Assembly (NCBI RefSeq): GCF_016283395.1
Contig: NZ_JAEEMU010000033.1
Location: forward strand, 214,499 to 278,498
Source of the DNA: Ruminococcus sp.
GTDB lineage: Bacteria; Bacillota_A; Clostridia; Oscillospirales; Ruminococcaceae
Length of the DNA stretch: 64,000 nucleotides
Direction of reading: 5' to 3'
A model generated the notes under the pieces. It was not told where the DNA came from. It saw nothing but the letters and a program-made list of their open reading frames with translations, and made no database searches. Numbering within the stretch: the first letter of the stretch is position 1; each line of letters starts with the position of its first letter. Positions 35,201-46,200 of this stretch are shown here, piece after piece. The position numbers were made by a program, and so were the translations under genes.

Positions 35201-38200
35201 CCTGTGTATCTCTTTGTGACGTTTCCTGCATCATCATAGAAATACTTTGTGATGTTCTCGTTATTGCTTGCAGGATCAACAAGCTTTACCTCGATAAGGT
35301 TGCCTTCTGCGTTGTACTTGTTTTCGGTTATCCTGTACTTTTCTGTTGCAGAATCCTGCTCAGCTGCGGGCTCGATAGTCTTGATAACATTGCCGTTCTT
35401 GTCGTACTGTATCTCGGCAACTGCATATCTTACATTTCCGTCGCTGTCCTTTGTGAAAGGAGTATAGGTCTTTGTAAGTGCGCCGAGGAAGCCGTACTCA
35501 TACTTTTCAGTATTGCCGAGAGCGTCTGTCTGTCTTGCAAGAGTACCGTCTGCATAGTAGCAGCTCGTTCTCTTTACGACACCGTTTACAGATTCGGAAA
35601 CTGTGTTTCCTCTGAAGTCCTGAACTGTTTCGGAAACCACCTGCTTATCAGCTGTGATGTAAGCATAGCTTCTTTCCTTGAGCCCGTGGAGATGCTTTGT
35701 TGTGTATTCATCGAGAGATGTGTATACGTCGTAATCAGCCTCTGTATACTCATACTCGTTCTTTGAAATTATCTGTCTCGGTGAAGAAGCACCGTCCTGG
35801 AAGTATTCAGCTAACTCTCTCTGGAGAGCATCATACTCTGTACTGCTGATAGAACCGTCAGGGTTGATAGTTCTTACAGCATTGCCGTATGCGTCATACT
35901 CATAGTATGTAACATTGCCGAGATTGTCCTTGATAGAAACAGGAAGGTTTCCGCGGTTGTAGGTATATTTCGAGCCTACGCTCTTGTCTGCGGAATGTTT
36001 GGGAGTATATTCAGCTGTCTTTCTGCCCAGCTGGTCGTACTCAAATACTGTGACTATACCCTCTGTGCCAGTACCGTAGGAAGTTACCTTTGTGATATTG
36101 TTGAGTGCATCGTATTCATATACATCTCTTGTGTATACGTCATTTGCAATATCGGTATACTCTCTTACCTCAGCAGGCTGGAGAGACTCATTATAAGTAT
36201 ATGAGATCTTGCTTACTAAATTGCCGCTGCTGTCCTTTGTAACAGCTGTCTCAACAAGTCCTTCTGCGTTATAGATGTTCTCGCAGACATTGCCTTCGGG
36301 ATCGGTAGTCGATCTGATAAGACCTGCAATTACTGCTCCCTTATCTTCGCTGAACTCATAGTAGTCATATGTTGTTACAGCATAGCCGCTGAGATCTACC
36401 TTGCTGAGATCAAAGCCCGATGCAAGCATATCATATGCATTGGCAACAGGGTGGATACTGTTGCTTTCCTTTACAACATTGATACCATTTGCATCGTACT
36501 CATAGATAGTAACGTTCTTGACTTCGTCTATCTCTACAAGAGGATTGTTCTTAGCGTTATATCTTGTACGTGTATATGTGCCGTCAGGATTTATTGTCTT
36601 TGTAACATTGCCGTTTGCATCATACTCATACTGTGTAACGTTGCCTGCAACATCAGTTGCTTTCTTTATCTCGTCGTACTTGTTCTTGCCATCTTCATTC
36701 TTGTAGTATTCGGTCTTGTCAATGTATTCCTTGCCGTCAACGAATGTGTGGTTTCCGACGATAGCATAATCCTCATCATAGTCGTATGTTACCTTTTTGA
36801 GGAGCTTGATTCCGTCATACTCCTCCATGCCTGTCTGGCAGTTTTCCTTGTCGTAAACATATACCTGCTTCAAGCCCTGCTCGTTGACAGTATTGTCAAC
36901 TCTGCCGTTGCTGACATAAGTAACGTTGAGTGTTACCTCATTGAAGCAGTTAACGATCCTGTTCAGCTTGCCGTTGTTGTCATAGTAATATGACTCCTTT
37001 GCGCCCTTTTCATTTGTATAGGACATGAGCTGATTTTTGTCGTTATACTCATAGGTAACTTCCTTATGAGCTGAAGGATCTTCGATCTTTGTTATCCTTT
37101 TGTGGCCGCCGTTATCGGTATAGTAGATATAGTACTTTCTGCCGATAGAGTCGGTAATAGTTCTCTTGTTGTCAACGATAGAAGATATTTCAAGCTTGTT
37201 GCCGTTTTCATCATATATCTTGTCGAGCATACCCTCTGCATTGAAGTGATACTTGCTGAATGCGGAGTTTGTAAGTGTATACTCGCCGCCTGACTTTTCA
37301 AGTGTGCTGTGAGCGTTTATGCACTTGAAGCTGTTTTCGCCCTTCTTCTCGAATGTGGTATTTGAGCCGTCGGGAAGAACTACCTGAACGTAATCGCTGT
37401 ATTCGTTTGCAGCTATCTTGCTCACATCAAGGTTGAATTCCCAGCCTGTACCGAATGAGCCTTCCTCAGGACTTGTAGAATTATAGGAACGTAAAAAGTC
37501 TGCTCCTACACCGGGGGCTGTAACGCTGTAATCTTCAAAGTCTTTCTTATAGTTACCTGTTGCAGCGTTAACGCCGTCTGCACCTTCCCATGCCTTGCGG
37601 TAAGCTGTAAGATCACCGTCAGCAGGCTTGAACCACGGTCTGAACCAGTACATCTCTGTGGAATAGCCGTAAGGGAAGATAACGCCGAGGCTGTTGCCGT
37701 TTACATCCTTATAGTCGAAGTTGAAGCGTCTGCCTGTTGAAGTGTTTCCTGCGTCATCAGTGTATGTCTCTGTATTTGCCCAAAGAACAGTCTGAAGTCC
37801 GTTAGGATTGAAGAACTCAATGGAATGTGTTCCCGATGAGTAGATAGACTTGTCGCCCGAAGCTTCGTTTACATTCCAGTTAGCTCCGTAGAAGTGTATC
37901 TGTCCTGCTGTCCACTTGCCTTCCATATCTGTATCTGTAACGTATGTCCAGTTTCCGCATATAGTAAGTTCGTCGGAAGGATTTGTCATAAGGATAGTAT
38001 CAAGACAGTGAGGCTGTCCGAAGTCGAAATTTCCACCAATGAAGATCGAACCGCCGTTCATATCGAGAGTCTGTCCCGGCTTTGAGTCTCCCCAGCCGTC
38101 AGGAGAAGCTGTTCTGAATACGAAATTGCGTCCTACCTGAAGCGAACCGCCGTTGAGATCAAGACGAGCACCAACGCCGTCTGACCAGTACTGCGGAATA

Positions 38201-39543
38201 TCGGTATTGAACGACATATACTCTGCAACAGCGAGAGTATGACCGTTCACATCAAGGTCAGTATCATGGAGATTGAAGCTGTACGGGAAGCTTGCTCCGC
38301 TCTCAAGTCTCAGATACTTCTTGAATGCCTGATCACAGCCAAGATCGCTGCTGTATGCAGCCTCGAACCATGCAAGGTCATCTGTTCCGATAGTGCCGTC
38401 ACAGTTCTTGTCCATGTACTCGAAGTAATTATCAGAGCGTTTGGAAAGATTTGCATAATATTCAAGACCGCTCTGGTCATCGGAGTTTACAACTCCGTCA
38501 TGATTGAGGTCGAGATCATACCATTTAAGGATATCCGCACCTGCACTGCCGAAGATAAAGCTGTTGTATGCAGTACAGTCATCGTGATCTATGTCGCCGT
38601 CACCGTCAAAATCTCTTGCATTGGGAAGTGATGTGATAACATTGTCGACGTACTTTTCAAAGTCGGCAAAGTCGTTGGAATTTATCATTCCATCGCCGTT
38701 GAGGTCGTATGAAGCAGCCGCAGCACTTACAGTGACTTCTTCATCATTCTCGCCCATTTCGATAAACTTATCCTGCCAGTAGCTAAGCTCTTCCTGAGAT
38801 ACATTGCCGTCACCGTCATTGTCAAGGGCAGGAGAAAAATCACTTGCTCCCTTTATTGCACCAAGACAGCTTTCAACGTATTCAACATCGTAGGTGTTGA
38901 GCCAGTCATCGCTCCACTGGTTATCACAGTCAGGGTTATTTTTAGTATCACCGGGTACAAGTGTAAGTGTATCCTGTGAACCGCCCGAACCGAGGGCAAA
39001 TGAGCCTGTGCCGAAATCCTTGAGATAGAACGGCAGATAGCCGTCACACTCAAACTTGACATGGTAAACATCAGATGAACCGCCTGCTACGGATATGCTG
39101 TAGCTGTCACCGTTATGGCAGGTGCGGTGTGTAAGCTCCTCCCAGTTACCGTTGAAAATGCGGATAAAAATAGGCGGATCGTCATTTCTGCCTACTCCTG
39201 CCACTTCGCCGAGAGCTACCTTACCTGCAATAGTCAGCGATGTGCTGATATCGCTTCCTGCTCCTGCGTAAGCAGATTTTGCCAACGTTCTCTTTGCAGA
39301 CCTTGTGGAAGCTGATGTGTCAGTTGTTTCAAAGTAATCAACTGCTCCAAGCTCTGATGCAGCCTGCTTGAATTCAGCGGAAAGCTCTTTCTGACTTTTC
39401 CACTCTTCGACGAGCTCTGCCGCGCGGGCGATATTCTCGGGACCGAGAATGCCCTGTGCATTGCCGTCACCGTTGATCAGCACCTGTCCGACAAAAACAG
39501 CCGAAAGAGAGGCAGCGATCACACGATTGATTTTCTTGCTCAT
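32278..39543 (-). CDS. Secreted Rhs/YD-repeat polymorphic toxin with EF-hand repeats, HINT domain and C-terminal tip
   Basis: Protein of 2421 residues. Order: signal peptide (about 1-40); five dockerin/EF-hand-like calcium loops (about 240-410: DNDGDGNVSQEEL, DLNGDGMINSNDF, DFDGDGDIDHDD, DLNHDGVVNSDD, DKNCDGTIGTDD); a beta-rich region with DLDVNGHTLAV and LDLNGGSLQVG; a DUF6531-like start of the shell (GVNAATGNYKKDFEDYSV, about 650); many YD repeats (about 800-1900); the Rhs core end (SPDNGRFITRDSVSG, YCHNNPILNCDPSG, about 1935-1980); a linker; a HINT/pretoxin domain (CFVAGTLVATIHGSKAIETI to SSILVHN, about 2153-2293); and a tip of about 128 residues (CEELVRYCSEAEAKAMKNAKG, then KWIAESGSEYGSKIAKSWG). 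The tip may be an ADP-ribosyltransferase-like toxin, but this is uncertain. Likely released by HINT autocleavage for contact-dependent competition. Confidence 0.9.
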   Translation of the reverse strand: MSKKINRVIAASLSAVFVGQVLINGDGNAQGILGPENIARAAELVEEWKSQKELSAEFKQAASELGAVDYFETTDTSASTRSAKRTLAKSAYAGAGSDISTSLTIAGKVALGEVAGVGRNDDPPIFIRIFNGNWEELTHRTCHNGDSYSISVAGGSSDVYHVKFECDGYLPFYLKDFGTGSFALGSGGSQDTLTLVPGDTKNNPDCDNQWSDDWLNTYDVEYVESCLGAIKGASDFSPALDNDGDGNVSQEELSYWQDKFIEMGENDEEVTVSAAAASYDLNGDGMINSNDFADFEKYVDNVITSLPNARDFDGDGDIDHDDCTAYNSFIFGSAGADILKWYDLDLNHDGVVNSDDQSGLEYYANLSKRSDNYFEYMDKNCDGTIGTDDLAWFEAAYSSDLGCDQAFKKYLRLESGASFPYSFNLHDTDLDVNGHTLAVAEYMSFNTDIPQYWSDGVGARLDLNGGSLQVGRNFVFRTASPDGWGDSKPGQTLDMNGGSIFIGGNFDFGQPHCLDTILMTNPSDELTICGNWTYVTDTDMEGKWTAGQIHFYGANWNVNEASGDKSIYSSGTHSIEFFNPNGLQTVLWANTETYTDDAGNTSTGRRFNFDYKDVNGNSLGVIFPYGYSTEMYWFRPWFKPADGDLTAYRKAWEGADGVNAATGNYKKDFEDYSVTAPGVGADFLRSYNSTSPEEGSFGTGWEFNLDVSKIAANEYSDYVQVVLPDGSNTTFEKKGENSFKCINAHSTLEKSGGEYTLTNSAFSKYHFNAEGMLDKIYDENGNKLEISSIVDNKRTITDSIGRKYYIYYTDNGGHKRITKIEDPSAHKEVTYEYNDKNQLMSYTNEKGAKESYYYDNNGKLNRIVNCFNEVTLNVTYVSNGRVDNTVNEQGLKQVYVYDKENCQTGMEEYDGIKLLKKVTYDYDEDYAIVGNHTFVDGKEYIDKTEYYKNEDGKNKYDEIKKATDVAGNVTQYEYDANGNVTKTINPDGTYTRTRYNAKNNPLVEIDEVKNVTIYEYDANGINVVKESNSIHPVANAYDMLASGFDLSKVDLSGYAVTTYDYYEFSEDKGAVIAGLIRSTTDPEGNVCENIYNAEGLVETAVTKDSSGNLVSKISYTYNESLQPAEVREYTDIANDVYTRDVYEYDALNNITKVTSYGTGTEGIVTVFEYDQLGRKTAEYTPKHSADKSVGSKYTYNRGNLPVSIKDNLGNVTYYEYDAYGNAVRTINPDGSISSTEYDALQRELAEYFQDGASSPRQIISKNEYEYTEADYDVYTSLDEYTTKHLHGLKERSYAYITADKQVVSETVQDFRGNTVSESVNGVVKRTSCYYADGTLARQTDALGNTEKYEYGFLGALTKTYTPFTKDSDGNVRYAVAEIQYDKNGNVIKTIEPAAEQDSATEKYRITENKYNAEGNLIEVKLVDPASNNENITKYFYDDAGNVTKRYTGMSSENDTDYLITEYEYDQYLRPLKTTDSTGYDSGTVVYDVNGNVIRSTDPNGNITVNTYDDLDRIIRSEATNGSDEDDTVITEYRFDRMGRTVMAKVGSATTSYEYDKMGRVVSETDGNGNFKGYFYIGISDYISRAITGQRNLIIYSDVNYTYDDEMRISTISESGKEIVSYEYDANGNKSKEILANGITTKYAYNCVNAVVDIRSFNGEDEIASSTYKYYLDGSDSCKTVSENDIIEKTSYVYNGFGQLTEEKVENGALTDKYTYAYDDHGNRLRMTATGSENFTTVYNYNDPDSKYTALLQSETKTGINEETDTEETAITAYTYDANGNQLTKISNEKTENFTYDVFDQLIGYTDGEDVASYTYDANGLRATKTVNGHTVGHVWDGNQQIIADVNESGPYSAKCYFFGAGITAKYNYANGVKSDYNYYRKNAHGDVVSITDASANNVKTYRYDAFGVEKNIDESDVNVFRYCGEYFDTESDTIYLRARYYSPDNGRFITRDSVSGSAGDPLSLNLYTYCHNNPILNCDPSGHSIKSFFKSAAKKVTSTAKKVTSKVTKAASSAGKAIKQWGKDRADDWKTGIKSLQNSGPAGQVFASYSQGVVDTLGSQISAVRHPVQTAKSVVSGVKSFVNDPVGTVKSAVVEKYNSACALYKDIRNGDWQSVANKAAYALGGASVGIVEGAIGKAAMAKAPAVFNKAKCAVTGKGCFVAGTLVATIHGSKAIETIKVGDKVLASDPETGATAYKEVLKTYTYVKDTLVYVNVNGETIETTKEHPFWVEGQGWTKAKFLEAGDELRDANGNTVAIDSVEIVPLHENQYTLVYNLEVADFHTYYVADSSILVHNACEELVRYCSEAEAKAMKNAKGLVPGKNGSKGAKWIAESGSEYGSKIAKSWGKSGRECMVTIKVKKGTTQWLKDNGILHEFIGDEKSVMNKVIFKTTENGAMGVGYDLLSKFNEKVTSVGYVKKRR

Positions 39544-40201
39544 TAGATCAAACCTTTCTGAATAATTACTGTGCCTGTGATATGGATAATAGAAAAATTA
39601 TTTCTGAAACACGGAATGTATATTGCGCGGTCTTAGCTGCGCATTATGTTACACATTCGTTAAAAGAATGAATTGACCGATCATATTTCACATCTATATC
39701 AGTATTTTTTTCCTACAGCCAAACAGTCACAAAGAACATTCTATCACAGCTGCCGCTCATTTTCAAATGTTTATTTTTTATCGGTATATATTGAAATAAT
39801 ATGATTTTACACAAGGCTGTATTTAGCCAAAAAATGAACTGTAGTCATTAATTTGCGACTCAATCCAAACATACGTTTCGGCATTTTTACGCAATGCACA
39901 AAAATGTATATCTGTAAAACTTCGCATCACTGTCGCAAATTTCACATCACAAAGTGACACTTATCGTCATTATTCACCTTTATCTACGTTATACGGTTAA
40001 ATGAGCGGTCAGAACACCAAGTTTCTTACACATTATATATATAATCAATTCACATAATATACATCAGAAGCAATGTTTTCTGTAAAATGAGCAGCACATT
40101 GTCAATATGCTATATCAGAATAATGCATGGGTAAGCCATTTGTATTTTTGTGAAATACAGAGATTTTTGATTTATATATTTATCCCTAATCGCAAACAAA
40201 G
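39544..40201. other. Long AT-rich region between divergent surface genes
   Basis: About 650 bases with no reading frame of note between the reverse Rhs gene and the forward LRR gene. It must hold the Rhs promoter, but no consensus pair was found on the reverse strand. It is AT-rich with many short T and A runs. No repeat, RNA gene or terminator was recognised. Confidence 0.6.
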
Positions 40202-40230
40202 TTGACAATAATTATGATTAAATGTATAAT
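40202..40230 (+). promoter_or_regulatory. Promoter of the large LRR protein gene
   Basis: TTGACA (40202-40207), 17 bases, TATAAT (40225-40230), then a short leader and AGGAGGT before the ATG at 40277. Confidence 0.9.
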
Positions 40231-40276
40231 AGTAATTGCTGTGTAAACAGTAAATTTTTTATAGGAGGTTGCTTAA

Positions 40277-43200
40277 ATGATAAAACGAGTCATTGCAGGA
40301 GCACTGAGTGCAGCTTTATGTACTACAATGGTCCTGTCAAACGGCAACAAATTCATCACAAGTATCGATCCTGAAAGCAAAAACAATGCTTCGATCGACC
40401 GTGTAAGCAATCTGGACTTTGAATCCTCCAACTCATTGGGTAACTTTATCACCCATGCGGCGGAAGAAGACCAGACTGTGAAAAAGCTCGCCAATACTGA
40501 TGTCAGTGACAGCGATTACATGGTTACAGGTCTGGATTATGACCCTGCCACAGGAAAGATAGTTGTGACATCCACACAACCTTACGACAGCAAGTTCGTT
40601 ATCACTTTCGTTGACGAAAAAAACGGTGAACTGTTCGCTTCCGTTGAGGGAACTGCCGAGGCAGGACGTTTAAAGCGAAGCGAAGCTTCTGTTGACGCTT
40701 CCAAGCTTGGAGAGTACTTTATTATAAAGGTACAGCTCTTCGACTTATTCAATCATCCTGTCGGCGATACTTTCGTAGTCAAAAAGTATACCGAGGAAGT
40801 TGCTGATATCCTTTCTAAAACTACTAAGGATTTCTCACAGGACAGAGTCGTAAACTTCGATGACGATGAAACAAACAACTTCGTTGTTCTCAGTGATGAC
40901 ACAGTTATCGCTGAAAGTGCGGACGGTAAGAACGAACTTGTTTCTTCCGACTTTGATAATAACGTTTTCGTTTTCAGCAATGCAGACGATACGGTCAAAA
41001 ACCTCGAAAAGGGTGAATTCTTCTACATTCAGCCAAGTCCCGAAGCTATCGTATCTATTGCAGTTGAGGACGTAAAGATCGACGGCGATACAGTTACCGT
41101 ATCAGGTAACAGCAACATTGACGATATGCTTGCATTCGTTAAGTTTGAGTCACATTCCGATCCAAGAGACGCTGTTCTCGATATGGAAACTGCTGATGAA
41201 GGTATCGTTCGTACAGATACAGATTTTGAAGAGACAGGTGTCATGACATTCGATATGGCACAGTATCTCCTTTCATATTCAAAGACCGCAAGCGAATCTT
41301 TCACTCTCAGCGGCGATATCCCGCTTGGTAATTCGGGTATCAGTCTCGGCGCAGAGGCAGGAGTTTCATTTACTCAGTCCTTTGAGTTCTACAAAGAGTG
41401 GGGATATACATACGCTTATTTTGAATTATCCACTGAGTTCTCATTCTCTATACAGCTCAGTGCTGATAACGGTGACAATGATGTCCTCAAAAACCTGAAG
41501 GAGAAGGAATGCGAGCCAAGAATAGGCAGCGTGGTCATACCTACAGGTATCCCTGGTGCAACAGTAAAGATATCTGTTGATTTCGTTCTCGAGCTTGAAG
41601 GCTCACTTGGCGTAACATTCTCGGGAACTACTACCCACGGCTTCCAGTACGATACAGATGACGGTATGGAGCCTATCGACAAGACTGAGGAAAAATCAAA
41701 GGGTATCACTGTAAAGCTTGAGGGTGAAGCATTTGTCGGTATCAAGCTCTCAGCTTCACTTGACGCAGTAGACCTCGGCTTTATCACTCTTCTTGAATTC
41801 TCACTCTATGCAAAGGCAGGTCTTGACATAACAGGTTCACTTGAATTCTCTTATGCAAAAAGCGGCGAGTCAAAGTCGTTCTCAAACACAGCCTTTGTAT
41901 GCTTCGATACATCGGGCGATACGAAACACGCTTGTGATACGTGTCTCTCAGGTGATGTAAGCTTTGTCGTAACGGCAGGCGTTGAATTCAAATGCCTGAA
42001 GATCGTAGATATCGAATGCGAGATCGCATCATTCAGTATAAAGCTTTTTGACTGGTATCTCAGCCTTGATAATCTCGGACTTGTAGCAGGTGCAGCAGGT
42101 CTTCCTGCTTCATGGATAGCTGCCGCAGGTCTTGCAAAGTTCGGCATCGGTTCGTGCCCGAATATTGCATATAAGACTACATTCAATGTTACTGCTACGA
42201 ATTCAGACGGCGATACATTCACTCCGAATGTTGAGATCATTGTTGACGGCGATGTTTCAACAGGCGTTGTCGGCGGCAGCAACGTAGTTGTATACTGTAA
42301 GAGCGGCAGCCATACTGTTGACGTTATTATAGACGGCAAGAATGTAAAGCATACTTCATTCCATATCAACAACAAGACAAAGGAACTGAACTACAGCTTT
42401 GATCTCAGCGATGAGGGCAACTACAGTTCAGACGGTGCAAGCAGCAGCGATGGTGCTCCTATCGTTACTACTACAGCTACAACAAATCACGTAAAGCGCA
42501 GCGTTACAACTGCAAAAGCACCTGATCCCGATCATTACTGCCTCGAATCAGGCTCGCTCGGCGACCACATAGTATATATGCTCTATCCTACAGGATATAT
42601 GTATATCTTCGGTCATGGCGATATGTATGATTTCAACTATACACCTATCAGAAACATATCCAAGGTAAAGAACGTAGTTATGGAAAACTACGACACAGAG
42701 CACGGTTATGTTATCAATAACATCGGTGCTTCTGTATTCTACGGCGGTTCTAACATCGAGACCGTTGAAATGCCTAAGTCAGTAAAGAGCTTCGGCGACG
42801 CTGCTTTCTACAACTGCTCAAAGTTCAATCATATCATCTATGACCATGAGCACGATGATGATCCCGAGTCATTCGTACTTCCATACGATACTACATACAT
42901 CGGAAACAATGCATTCTATAATTGCAGCTCTGCAAAATTCGGTGATGTAAAGTTTGCTGATACTCTTACATACATCGGAAGCAGTGCATTCTATAACTGT
43001 GTAGGCATTACAGGCATTACAGTTCCTAAGACTGTTACAAGCATAGGAGACAGTGCATTCAGATACTGTACTTCTATGGTATATGCAGATGTCAAGGACG
43101 GCGTAGGCAATATCGAAAGAGCAGCTTTCGCTAACTGTACAGCTCTTGAATCACTTACACTTCCTTACGCAGGCAGAAGCCTTGCTGAGGTAAATGAAGG

Positions 43201-46200
43201 CGAAAGTCCTTACCCTGTATCGTTCCTGTTCTACTACAGCGGTACAGGCACATACTCAGGCTACTACAGCGGTATCCCTGCAACTCTCACAAATATCGTT
43301 ATCACAGGCGGTACAAGAGTACCTGACAATGCTTTCTACGGATTTACTTCTCTCAAGACAATTTCACTTCCCGAGAGCGTAACATCTATAGGAAATAATT
43401 CATTCTACAACTGTTCGAGCCTTGAATTCAACAAGGGACTTATGACAAACAAGCTCGTATCCATAGGACACAGTGCTTTCTATAACTGCTGCTCCGCTAA
43501 GTTCGACAATATCGAATTCCCGACATCACTTAAAACTATCGGAAACAGCGCATTCTATAACTGTACAGGCATCACAAGCCTTTATATCCCCGGCACAGTT
43601 GAAAGCGTAGGAGACAGTGCATTCAGATACTGTACTTCTATTAAGAGCATTGTTGTTGATAATGGCGTAGGAACTCTCAGCAGAGCCGTATTCGCTAACT
43701 GCACATCTCTTGAATCACTTACACTTCCTTATGCAGGATTAAATCTTGCCGAGGTAAATGAAGGTGAAAGTCCTTACCCTGTATCGTTCCTGTTCTACTA
43801 CAGCGGCACAGGTACATACTCAGGCTACTACAGCGGTATCCCTGCAAAACTCAGCAAGATCGCTATTACAGGCGGTACAAGAGTACCTGACAATTCATTC
43901 TACGGATTTACTTCTCTCAAAACAATTTCACTTCCCGAGAGCGTAACATCTATCGGAAACAATTCATTCTTCAATTGTACAAGCCTTGAATTTAACAAGG
44001 AGCTTATGACAAACAAGCTCGTATCCATAGGACACAGTGCTTTCTACAACTGTAATTCAGCTAAGTTCGATAATATCGACTTCCCGACATCACTTAAAAC
44101 TATCGGAAACAGCGCGTTCTACAACTGCACAGGCATCACAAACATCACTATCCCGGGTACAGTTGAAAGCGTAGGAGACAGTGCATTCAGATACTGTTCT
44201 TCTATTAAAAGCATAGTTGTTGACAAGGGTGTGGGAACTCTCAGCAGAGCTGTATTCGCTAACTGTACATCTCTTGAGTCTCTTACACTTCCTTACGCAG
44301 GCTTAAACCTCGCTGAGGTAAATGAAGGCGACAGTCCTTACCCTGTATCATTCCTGTTCTACTACAGCGGCACAGGTACATATTCAGGCTACTACAGCGG
44401 TATCCCTGCAACTCTTACAAATATCGTTATCACAGGCGGTAACAAAGTACCTAACAATTCATTCTACGGCTTTACTTCTCTCAAGACAATTTCACTTCCC
44501 GAGAGCGTAACTTACATAGGAAGCAATGCATTCTTCAACTGCACAAGCCTTGAATTCAACGAAGGTCTTATGACAAACAAGCTCACAGCTATCGGAAGCA
44601 GTGCTTTCTATAACTGTAATTCGGCTAAGTTCAACAATATCTGCTTCCCGACATCACTTACAACTATCGGAAACAGTGCATTCTATAACTGCACAGGTAT
44701 CACAAGCATCATTATCCCCGGTACTGTAAAGACTATCGGCGACAGTGCGTTCAGATACTGTTCCAACATTAAGAAAGCTGTCGTAGAGGACGGTGTTGAA
44801 AGCATAAGCAGAGCCGTATTCGCTAACTGCACATCTCTCGAATCTCTTACACTTCCTTATGCAGGCACAAGCCTTGAAGAAGTAAACAAAGAGGACAGCA
44901 ACTGCCCTGTATCTTATCTGTTCTACTACGGCGGTGAAGGTACATACTCAGGCTATTACGGCGGTATCCCTGCAACTCTCACAAGCATTACTATCACAGG
45001 CGGTACAAGAGTACCTGACAATGCATTCTACGGCTTTACAAACCTTGTTAATGCAACACTCCCAAGCGGACTGGATTCTATAGGAAACAATGCATTCTAC
45101 AATTGTTCAAACCTTGAATTCAGCAAGGGGCTTATGACAAACGATCTTGAAACTATCGGAAATGCTGCATTCTATAACTGTAGCTCGGCTAATTTCAATA
45201 ACATTGAATTCCCGACATCACTCAGAACTATCGGAAACAGTGCGTTCTATAACTGTAAAGGTATCACAAGCATCATTATCCCGGGTACTGTAAAGGCTAT
45301 CGGCGACAGTGCGTTCAGATACTGCTCAAATATGGAAGAAGTCGTTGTAGAAAACGGTGTTGAAAGCCTGAACAGAGCAGTATTTGCTAACTGTACATCT
45401 CTTGAATCTCTCACACTTCCTTTCGCAGGCACAAGCCTTGATGAGGTCAACGGAGACGGAAGCACAAGCTGCGTATCTTTCCTGTTCTATTACGGCGGCG
45501 AAGGTACATACTCAGGCTATTACAGCGGTATCCCTGCAACTCTCGCAAACGTAACTATCACAGGCGGAAATAAGATACCAAGCTATGCATTCTATGGTTT
45601 CAGCAAGCTCAAGCACATTTCAATTTCCGACAGTGTAACATCTATCGGCAATAACGCATTCTACAACTGTTCAGATCTTGAATTTGATACAGATATCTTC
45701 AAAAACAGACTCGAATCTATCGGAAACGATGCATTCTACAACTGCTCATCTGCTAAATTCGGCGATATCGAGTTCCAGCCACCTCTCAGCTACATAGGTT
45801 CATCTGCATTCTATAACTGCACAGGTATCACAAGTATATATGTAAACGGCACAGTCGAGACTGTAGGTGACAGTGCTTTCAGATACTGCACAGGCATGAC
45901 GACAGCTGTTATTGACAACGGTACAGGCAAGATTGAAAGAGCTGCATTCGCTAACTGCACAGCTCTCGAATCACTTACACTTCCTTATGCAGGCACAAGT
46001 CTTGATGACGTAAATGCTGAGAACAGCAGCAGTGCTGTATCTTATCTGTTCTACTACAGCGGTGCAGGTACATACTCAGGCTACTACAGCGGTATCCCTG
46101 CAACTCTTACAGATATCACTATCACAGGCGGCGAAAGAATACCAAACAACGCATTCTATGGATTAAGCAAAGTAAGCAGTATAACTATCCCGAACAAGAT

